From the NCBI GenBank assembly GCA_029783825.1, contig JAREIK010003123.1, positions 500,501 through 564,500 on the forward strand: a stretch of DNA of 64,000 bases. The letters run 5' to 3'. Positions 20,041 to 29,625 of this stretch are shown here, piece after piece. The notes below the pieces were generated by a model. That model saw only the letters and a program-made list of their open reading frames with translations, did not search any database and had not been told where the DNA came from. Numbering within the stretch: the stretch's first letter is position 1; every line of letters starts with the position of its first letter. This stretch comes from Sapria himalayana (Eukaryota > Streptophyta > Magnoliopsida > Malpighiales > Rafflesiaceae). Both the position numbers and the translations under genes were made by a program.

Positions 20041-22810
20041 TTCTCATACTTGGAAAATACTTTTTCTTTTCTTCTTCTTCATAATCTCAACTCTACAATA
20101 CTAGAACTTTTCTGTACCAACTTTCTTTCGATTTCCTTTCAATTTGTGACCAACCCTATAGGGCTTCCAAATGTTGCTCTCTTCTAATAGCCGTGCCTCC
20201 TCCTTTTTTGAATACTCCCACTAATTTGAATTTACCACACCATTTGGCTTTGGATTATTTTTTGATTCAATGGCAGCTTCACAAGGCTCCCAAATGTTGC
20301 TCTCCTCCAAAGGTTATAACTCCTTCATGGAAAGCTCCCACTACTTTCACTACCTAGAGGCTCTTTCCTCCGTTCTAGTACTTAGTTCATTTTCTATGTC
20401 ATGAAGGACATGGTATATGCTAACAACATACCTATGAGGTAAGTTTTTAACTCATGTAGATGTCTTCAACTCATGAACTATATTGTCTATATCATCCTTT
20501 ATAGAGCCTTTGAACTCCATTTGTTCTATGGATCCATGCCACTAGTGGAATGGAATCACGACTCTATTTATGACATCATGATTAGAAGATGTCACAACTT
20601 ACTATTTCCATTTCATGATTATATTTCTTTAGTATCCATGTCATGAATTCCAAGGACTTCTCAATTTTACACTTCCTGAACATGACATCTATAATGTAGA
20701 TGATTGTTCTTATCTATGGGTTGCAAAGCTTTGTAGCCTTTGATGGATTTCTTGTAGCTAAGGAAATTCACTTCACTAATTTGAAGTCTAGCTTCTTCTT
20801 CCTTTCCTTCAACACATGGGCATATGCATCACACCCAAATATTTGAAGGTGAGCAACCATCATCATCCTTTCTTATAACATCTTAGAGAGTGTCTGGTGC
20901 TTCACTACCAAAGTAGGAATACAATTCTTTTGGTAGCATAATGTGGTAATTACTTCAGCCCAAAACACCTACTTCAAGCCTACCTATCTCCTCATGCACA
21001 TTGTCTTTTCCATTAAAGTTATGTTCAACCTTTTAGTCACTCTTTTCTATTGTGCTGTCATTTTCATTATGTTCTACATGAAAATACCCTACCCAGCACA
21101 GAACTAATCAACTAGAAAATACTTCACATCATTATCCATCCACAAAATCTTTATCTTCTTGTTGAATTGGTTCTCCATCAATACCTGAACTCAATGAGTT
21201 TTTCCAACTCCTTAGTTTTCTTCTAAATGAAGAAAACTCATGCATACCTAAAGATATCATCAAAAAACAAAATGTAGTATCTTGATCTCCTAATTAGTGC
21301 CTCTAGTTTTCCTTAGAATAGATCATTGTAAATCAAATCCAATATTGTCATTGATATGGTAGACTTAGGTTTGAACTTCACCTATGTTAACTTTCCATAT
21401 AAACAATCCTCATAGAAATCAAACTATTTTGAATAATTTGGAACTCCTACTATTCTCATCCATAATACAATTGTAAGACTCTTCTCATAGATGTGCCCTA
21501 ATATTTGATGCACAATATAATTTATTATTATGATATTGTGTTCCTATATTATTATGACTCCATGTTTTGATATTGTGTCACCAAACTCTATCACAATACC
21601 ATGTTCCCATATCACAACTCCAAACCTAGTATTGACATCTTGTTGCCATGTTATAACTTTGAACTCAATCATGAGACTATAGTGGTCTTCTACATGGGAA
21701 CCTTATTTTACACGCCTTCCTTCTTATTAGAAATCAAGGACCTGCTACCCATAATAATGATTGTACTTTCCAGTAGCTTGTATAAGCTTTCACACCTTAT
21801 TTCTCAACTAGGTAGCACTTATCCATGATTCATCCTACAAGACTTGTTGTCATAATAAAATATTACCCCATCATTCATCTTTACACTCATTTAAATTAGA
21901 TTTCTATTCACATCTAGAATGTGCATCACCCTCAGAAAAAATTAGACAAACACATCACGCATCTTCATCTTTACCTTCAATTGCCCAAAACTATCTTCAT
22001 CATTGAGCTGTTTCTCATAAACACCTCTCCTCCATCATATGACTCATACTAGTTAAATCAATTTTGATAAGGAGTCATGTGATATGATGCACCTATGACA
22101 ATGTACCAACTAACCTTATTAATATGAGCAACAAGCATCTACAAAATATGCGTGTCCCCTGGATATATGCTTGTTTTCCAAGCTAGCTCTCACATGATTT
22201 GACTTATTCTGATAGTCCCTCTTAAAACGTCCAACTCTACTATAGTTCAAATACTTTATTTTCAGTTTATTCATTATATTCATTCTTCCTACTCTGTGAG
22301 ATTTCACACCACTTACTTCTCTTTTCAGTTATCCACTTCACAAACAAAACAACTTTTGAGTAGTTCCCCATACTCTGCCTCCTCAAATCCTATAATAGTA
22401 GGATTGAAACTACTATATTATAGAATAACTATGTTATAATGGAAATTATATGAAATTATACTATAGGATAATATTAGGATTGACACTACTACCAATAGTA
22501 ATATTCAAGTTATCCCATTAATCTAGTAGCAAATATAGGAGGGTTATGACTTTGTCATCATTTCTAATATAATAGCCAAATGGATGAGAGTTTACTAATC
22601 ATTATATGAAATTCATGTAAGTGTGAAGAAATTATGTTGGCTTCTTCCATGTATAATTTGTACAACATATTTCTCAGAAATAACTTATTAACCAATGTCT
22701 TTCTCTAATAGAGTACCTCAAGTTTCTTTCATAAATCTTTCACCATGCTCTCACCAAAAATATTCACCAAAACCTTATATGCCAAATACAATAGGATCAA
22801 TCCTCATACT
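20041..22810 (-). pseudogene. Copia element B, gag-protease-integrase remnant
   Basis: Read on the minus strand from high to low coordinates. Gag (22600-22810) has LEVLY...KTLVNKLFLRNMLYK-like sequence. The zinc knuckle at about 22220-22265 keeps C-x2-C-x4-H-x4-C spacing, but its residues are Y, Y, R, Y (YLNYSRVGRFKRDY). The protease block (about 22090-22140) has ASYHMTPY. The integrase core (20950-21250) has KIKILWMDNDVKYF. The downstream block (20740-20870) has VAHLQIFGCDAYAHVLKER. Stops are frequent. No reverse transcriptase or RNase H was recognised between 20041 and 20740, so the 3' half of pol is deleted or too decayed. The 5' end of gag continues at 32426, past the nested Athila insertion. 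Confidence 0.8.
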
Positions 22811-25266
22811 CTCTATTTTTTGTTCAATCTATTAAATATTCTAGTATATTTTGGTGGTTGAAAATGACGTGTATATGTGAAAAAAGGCAAATATGTATTG
22901 ATTTCATAATTTGTAGTATATTGGAGAACTTTAATGAATAGTTGTAAAATCAATGAATTTTTAGAGGTGTTTAGCATGAGAGATAGTTTCATAAGTCTTT
23001 CCTAACTTTAGTATCTATTCTTGGCCAAGACTCTACCTAAATGATCATTAGCAAAATCTTGTATGCCACGACTCTGCCAACTTAATAGCATAATATTTCT
23101 ACTATATGACATATTCTCAATGGTTACAATATTATCATAGTGTCATAATTATACTTAGCATAGAAAAATTTTAAGTTGTGATATTAATTTTCCATCAAAG
23201 TAACCAAGTACCCCACTTGTGCTCAAGGTCGCAACTAATTTTAAAAAGTTATAATTTTATTTTATATAACTTAGTAGTCTCATGCCAGAGTCATGACTCT
23301 TTTATAAAACTATGACTTTAAGTTATAAAAAATAAAAGAGTCGCAAGTATTCATACCAAAGTCTTAACAATTATTTAAAGCAACTACTTTTGGGTCACTA
23401 AATATTAAAGATGATATTACTTGAGTATAATAATTTCTAAGGTCACGACTATAGTCCTCAAAGGAAGGCATAACAGTGAGTTGTATGTACAAGCCAAGTG
23501 CAAATGTCATGACATTATAATAGTGTTGTGATAATATATTTATACGAGAGAAGAAAATACTAGTGTCATGGCCTCCACAGAATGACATGACTATTTAATA
23601 AAGTGAGAAGCCATCTCTTCTTCATAGTCACTTCTCAGTGCCACGACCATCTATGGACTATACACAATGAAGGCATGAAGCCAAGATCATATAACAATGT
23701 CATAAGATTGTTTTATAGAATGATTAGGCTCAAGTTGTGGTTATTGTTAGTGTCACGACATTATGTTATATAAGTTACGACCATCTATGGACTACACATG
23801 ATGAAGGCATGAAGCCGTGACCATTTAACAATGTCACAACATTGTGTTATAGAAATATTAAGCCCATGTCATTGTCATTGATATTGTTACAACCTTATGT
23901 TATAGAAAGATCAAGGTGTTTGAACATATTCATAGCCATATTCTAGAGTTGCAACCTAAAAATAAAGAGACGAAGGTTGAAGTTCTAACTTTCATTTTAA
24001 AGTTGCTACTTCCTACTTGGATTAATGCAAAGCCACTCAAGTATAAAAGTGGAAGTTAGAGAAATTTCAAGGAATCTCTCATTTTTTTTTCATTCTCCTT
24101 CATGCAACAAACAAAGCTATGACAACTACTAACTATAGAAGTGAATTTTACACCACCCATGGATTCCACAAGCAAGTAAGTGATGCATGACTTTTGCAGA
24201 TCCTCAAAGTTGGGGGACACAACTCTCAAACCACTCTCATCTAGGGATTAATTCGAAAATTTATATGAAATTAGCATGGTCTAAGGTTTATATGATTTGA
24301 ATTATGTGCTGTAATTGATTTGTATGATTGATGAATTTATAATTTGATTATATTATATGTTATGGATATTGATGGATGCAGACTAAATAAAACTTGAATT
24401 AAGGTTTTGACTAATGGCGAGTTTGTGTGAGGTTATCATGGTGGATAATGATAGGTAAGTCATGAGACTCACTCATGCATACAATACAAAGGTGGCTACA
24501 ACCCTTCAAATTATGATACATGAGACATCGAACTCCAATGCTTGGGTATGTTAATCTTCATGAATATGGAGCTTATAAACTAAAAATCTAAATACTTTTA
24601 TATCTTGGAGGGACTAGTTCTTGATTGGAATTATCATTATATAAAATATTTTTTCCAAGGGGTTCACCTTTAGCACAGGAGTTATATCATTATCAAGAAG
24701 GATGGTGACAAGCAATCATAGAAAATTATGCAAGGCTATAATGACTTGCAAGGTGGTGAAAATACTTGTAAGTTCTTTTTATTCATATGGTTCCTACTAA
24801 TGAAACTCAAATGAAACAAACATTAATTATGAGAGTATGATGCTTATAAATCTAAAAGTATAAATACTAACAAACTATTCCATTCATTAGTTTTTATGAT
24901 AATGAAAACTAGCAAATAAGAAAGTACATATGAAATAACCATCAAGAGTAATTGATGAAGTTTAAAAGATATGAGATTTTGAATGATACTCATGCATAAA
25001 TGAATTATTATCTCAGTAGTGAGATACCGAGAAGATAACTATGAGGGAATCACTATTGGGAATTGTTTAATGGTGTCAACCACCTTATATATAATTAGGG
25101 CAAAAGATCATTGCATAATATCTCAACCATTTTCTATGTGTGATATAAAATATATCGAATGAATTAATGAATTCACATAAATTAAATAAATAAATCATGA
25201 ACCTAAGATTCTTTAATTAATTGAATATCAATTATACTAAAAATAAGTTGTCTCTTATTAAATAGC
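22811..25266 (+). repeat. Athila-like LTR, copy 1 (3' end lost)
   Basis: About 2.46 kb of non-coding sequence rich in GTCATGAC and GTTATAG words. Ends at TTATTAAATAGC, where the hAT element at 25267 starts. In copy 2 the same sequence continues as TTATTGAATAGCCAAACTTC (32257-32276), so the end is interrupted. Confidence 0.75.
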
Positions 25267-25918
25267 TAAAGGTGTAAAGTGGGACAAACAGCCCAAGCTT
25301 AGTAGGAGGCATGACCCAAAATAGTCAAGCCTGGCCCAACATTCTATGGCCTAGAACCATACCTAGGAAAGGGCCATGCCTTCTAAGGCATGGCTCATGC
25401 CATGCTAAACCAGGGCTAGTCATGTCTCATGCTAGGCCAAGCATGACTTGCTTGTCTGACCCTTTGGCATGGTCTACATGCATGAGTCATGGGTCATGGG
25501 TCATGGGCCACGTACTCTTAGGACCATGATTTTATTTAAAAAAGATATCCCCATCAGCACTCAATAGCCAGCTACCCAATTGCTGATGGCCATTATGTTT
25601 TCATATAATGAGTACTGATATGAAAATTGATAGGCCATACCTATTGCTTTCCATGTAGCCAAAAAAATTTTAATGTATGTTAATTTGTAGTCATTGGATT
25701 TCATACCAATGACTACATATAGAAATCCAATGGCTATCAGGTTTATGCCCATTTATAATTTAAAAAAACAAATAATTTTAATATATTTTTTTGATATAAA
25801 TAAATTTTATAAATAAAGAATATAAATATCTTGAATATTATTCTCCATTCTCCTCTCATATTTTTTTTCTCCTCTCTCTTGTCTCCACTCCTGAGTTATA
25901 TGCTCTGACACTTTGTGC

Positions 25919-26396
25919 TAGAGGTGTCAACCGTGCCGGGCCGGCCCGGCCTAGCACGAGGCACGGCACGATTCAGTCGTGCCTGGGCCGGCCCGGCACG
26001 GAAAAAATCCGTGCCCGGGCCCGTGCCGTGCCCGGCTTTGGCACGAACCGTGCCGTGCCGTGCCGTGCCTGGCCAGACACGGTTCGGCCCGCGGCATGGC
26101 AAACCGGCACGGGTTTATCCCGTGCCGGGAGCCCCGTGAAACCGACCGCATGCCTCCCCTTCCGCAAAAAAAGACCGCGGGTCGGGTCAAATTCGACCCG
26201 ACCCGCGGTCCCCCGTTTCCCGAACCGCTCGGACAGGTTTGCTCGAGCGGGCCAGGCGAGGCACTGCACGGCCCGTCGTGCCTGCGGGCCGTGCCGGGCC
26301 ACGTCGGGTCAAATGCTACTGGCACGGCAAGGTAGCACGATCGTGCTCGTGAAAAACGGGCCGTGCCGTGCCGGGCCGGCCCGTTTGACACCTCTA
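25919..26396. mobile_element. GC-rich hAT miniature element (478 bp, young)
   Basis: Ends TAGAGGTGTCAACCGTGCC and CCCGTTTGACACCTCTA, flanked by a perfect 8-bp duplication CTTTGTGC (25911-25918, 26397-26404). Next to each end is a palindrome built on GGGCCGGCCC. The interior is filled with GTGCC/GGCAC words, and at 26173-26210 a perfect hairpin has 16-bp arms (GACCGCGGGTCGGGTC) and a 6-base spacer. The third hAT-like copy has the site once, near 5509 (ACTCTTTGCACTTAC). Several frames are open on both strands because stop codons are rare in this composition. None is a gene. Intact CpG suggests recent insertion. Confidence 0.93.
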
Positions 26397-27226
26397 CTTT
26401 GTGCATTGTTTAATTTTATAGTTTTTGATTGATGCTGGCCTAGCAAGTTAAAAGAAAGAAAAGATTTGGAAAGTGGATTATGGCTACATGCTACTATTTA
26501 AATAAATGTACATAGTTACGAAATACATTTTTTTTATTTAGTAGTTTGTGACTTGTATTAGATTTTTTATAATTAGAAATATTAATAAAAAATATAACAA
26601 ATAGTGACTTAATAATAACAAATTTAACATAGATATTGATAATAATGATAACTTGACCATAAGGTCCGAGGCTAAAACTAGAGTCTTGATTTATTTACCT
26701 TAAAAAACCTAAAACTAAGCAAAATTCAATAGTATGGACTTTTTTTAACATGATAAAAAATTAAAATATTAGTGGCATTAAAGAAAAATTAGTATAATAT
26801 TTATATTATAAATAAATATATACATGTAAGAGTACATGTGACACTAATTACCTTAACAAGTATGCTGGTTAATACACTAAAAAATATGGTATATTAGATA
26901 ATAGGCAAACCCAATTGAGCAGTTGGGCAGTGAAGTTAGATTAATTTCAACTTTATTAATCCCATTTATTTATCACAATAACTTTGAAAGGGTAGGCATG
27001 CCTAAATTGATTATGATCATAAATCTTTTGAATATATTTTTGGAGGATTCTAGGATAATTAGTATTATACAGACATAGTATAACATACTTATCATAAGAT
27101 TCATAAAACCACTAGAAAGAATAACACAATAAAATATTATAAGTTAAAAAAATAATTGATGATTAATGAATTTAAAAATTATAATGGAGTAGTATCCATG
27201 ATTCCTGATATCTAAACTAGTCATGA

Positions 27227-27801
27227 TAGAGGTGTCAAACTTGCCGGGCCGGCCCGGCCCAGAACGAGGCACGGCACTGTTCGGCTGTGCCTGGGCCGGC
27301 CCGGCACGTTCAAAAACCGTGCCCGGGCCCGTGTCGTGCCCGGGCGAAGCAAAGCACGTGCCGTGCCGTGCCTGGCACGAGCCGTGCCGTGCCGTGCCTG
27401 GCCCTGCACGGCTCGTGCCTTAGCACGGCACGCCGGCACGGGTCCATCCCGTGCCGGTTCACGCAGGCATGCGTGGCACTGGCGGCGTGCCACGCGTGCC
27501 GGGTCGTGAGTCGTGACTCACGAGTCGTGACTCGTGACCCAACCGGGCCCCGCCCCCGGTAAAAAGACAGCGGGTCGGGTCCAAACAGACCCGACCCGCC
27601 CCGCCCCGCCTGCCCTGCCTTGCCGTGCGCCTGTGCCGCCTGGCCAAGCCATGCCGTGCCCGAGCGGGCCGGCACGGCACGGCACGGCCTTGCCGTGCCC
27701 GAATTTAAAAAACCGTGCCGTGCCCGGCACGGCACGGTAGCACGGCTGGGCACGTGAAAAACGGGCCATGCCGTGCTGGGCCGGCCCGTTTGACACCTCT
27801 A
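27227..27801. mobile_element. GC-rich hAT miniature element (575 bp, young)
   Basis: Ends TAGAGGTGTCAAACTTGCC and CCCGTTTGACACCTCTA with a perfect 8-bp duplication AGTCATGA (27219-27226, 27802-27809). The related hAT copy at 46237-46250 has the region uninterrupted (TGTTCATGACACT). It shares with the 25919 element the GGGCCGGCCC palindromes and a central hairpin with 12-bp arms GCGGGTCGGGTC (27570-27599). A second self-complementary block of TCGTGA/TCACGA words spans about 27507-27540. Frames across it are composition artefacts. Confidence 0.93.
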
Positions 27802-28029
27802 AGTCATGATGATGCATCATTCACATCTCTCACCACCCACTGCGTAGATTTAAAATGAAAACTTAATAAAAAAAATTTAGGATTTTGTAAGATCCCACAT
27901 CCTCATGATGATCTTACCATATATGAGTGTATGAAGAGGATATTTAGAAAATATTATATTTAAAATAAAATTTTTAGTATTACATTTAATAAAACTTTAA
28001 ATAACAGTGTTATTATTAGTATGTTTATT

Positions 28030-29110
28030 AGACAATTATAGATGACCTATTAAATGAAAACTTTCATATATGGTGTATGAGTCACATAATTAACCTAATA
28101 GTAAAAGTAGAAATGAAATCTATCTCTTCTATATTATAAAAAAAATTTACTAAAATATCTTAGAATACTTAGCTAATAACAATAGTTTAGTAGTCTGTTT
28201 ATTAGTGGTCCTAAAAAAATTCTAAATAAAAGTGAGTCACCAATGGAATTATGCCTACTTGATGTTATGATCATGTTTTGGCTAACAATATATGATATTC
28301 AACTATATCAATAGTAAGAGTAATGAACTTATTATTAATGATTTATACTGAGATACTTAAAATTCTTTTATGAAACTTCTGAAGATTTTTTATGCCATAA
28401 TAAACATATGGTCATCTTTGTATACTTTCACTAACTTATATTGCATTTACATGTATATACAAAATTAGTAGCATGTTAACAAGCATAGAGAGGATACCCT
28501 ATATTTAATGTCATGACTATTGAAATAGAAACTAAATACTTAAAATACTAATCTTCTATTCTAACTTTATATTACTTGGCTAGCTGTATGTATCTTAAGG
28601 TTAAGGTGAAAGGGATAAAAAATATATTAAGATACATATCAACTTGCATGAACAAAGCAGATGAACTTGAAGGTTTTATTCAAGAAAAATTAATCAACAA
28701 GTTCACATATTATGATACTAGTTATGATAGTTATAGTGAGGCTCCTAGTATAGATATGGACACCATATTTAGAGAAGATGACTTATCCATTCAGTTAGCT
28801 AAGAAAAAAATGAAAAGGTGGTCTATAAAATAAGAGTAAGCTATTATGATATTAGATTCTAATTACTACTTCATCATATCATATGATGATAATAAGAATT
28901 TAACTATTTTGATTTTGTGGAATTCATATGAATCTAATTATCCCATACTATCTAAGATGATATGTGATCTACCGACCTCTCTAATGTTTAGCATAACATT
29001 AGAGTCTACTTTTTTCTATGTCAGTCAATGTTATTTTAGATAGGAGATCTAAACTATGATCAAATATTATAGAAACACTTGTATGCTTAAAGGATTGAGA
29101 AGAATTAAGG
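28030..29110 (+). pseudogene. hAT transposase remnant
   Basis: Broken plus-strand frames recover, in order, hAT-transposase-like blocks. The first is FHIWCMSHIINLIVKVEMK (about 28050-28110), matching the C-x2-H-I-x-N-L catalytic-region motif. Next is a decayed FYDAT...TNLY-type block (about 28370-28450). A frame at 28576-28833 matches the linker region. A second at 28846-29040 has WNSYESNYPILSKMICDLP and ESTFF, the hATC dimerisation domain (family form: W...YP.LS..A.D.L..P...V.SE..F). A later block, about 29041-29100, reads ETLVCLKD-like. At least three frameshifts or stops separate these. The BED zinc finger was not found. This is the likeliest relative of the source for the miniature elements. 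Confidence 0.78.
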
Positions 29111-29625
29111 TTAAGCATTCATGATAAAGAAAAAGAGTTATTGGTGGATGATTACTCATGGGATATCGAGGTCAATGATATTGAAGCTACTAATAGAACA
29201 ACCTTTAAATACATACATTATTATAATTATTTATATTTGTACTACTATACTACAAATACAAATTGATGACTCATATAATTTTGAATTATTTTTGGATTGC
29301 TATCAATTATTCTTCATCTTATATTATGTATCATATTATGTATTATTGTTTTCATAATTTTTTTTTATTTTTGAGTTGAGCCAATTGAAAATTAATCAAT
29401 TTTTTGTCAATTATTGATTCAATTTTAATTCATTTCAATTTCTAATGCAATGTAAATATATAATTTCCTTTTTAATTATATTATTTTGATATATAAATAT
29501 AATATTTTGAAAAAATCAAAAATTAAAATTTCAAAAAATTTTAAATGGGCACATTCAAGCTGCCCATAACCAACAAGTCCTAGTATGACTCATAATTGAC
29601 CTAGCATGACCCAATTAACTCATTA

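Larger units (their letters stand above)
25267..29625 (+). mobile_element. hAT element, long form, copy 1, with transposase remnants
   Basis: Left end TAAAGGTGTAAAGTGGG is a decayed form of the miniature elements' TAGAGGTGTCAAACGGG. Subterminal sequence is rich in ATGGC/GCATG, as if CpG had decayed to TpG/CpA. The probable right end near 29540-29625 has matching ATGGGC...GACCCAATTAACTCATTA text, but an 8-bp target duplication could not be confirmed. Two GC-rich miniature elements (25919, 27227) are nested inside. Excluding them the element is about 3.3 kb, a usual size for an autonomous hAT. A transposase pseudogene occupies the right third. 25520-27180 and 27820-28560 align with copy 2 at 40500-41398 and 45975-46900. 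Confidence 0.75.

Noticed and set aside
23086..23100. LTR start of the first Athila-like copy placed at 23086
   Set aside because: Similarity to the minus-strand element continues about 290 bp further left, and the ATACT duplication places the boundary near 22811.
25896..27820. Many arginine/alanine/glycine-rich frames on both strands
   Set aside because: Lie within GC-rich miniature hAT elements where stops are rare. Pairs of frames mirror each other on the two strands.
28576..28833. Stand-alone small gene of 85 codons
   Set aside because: Its neighbours in other frames give hAT transposase blocks in the right order, so it is a transposase fragment.
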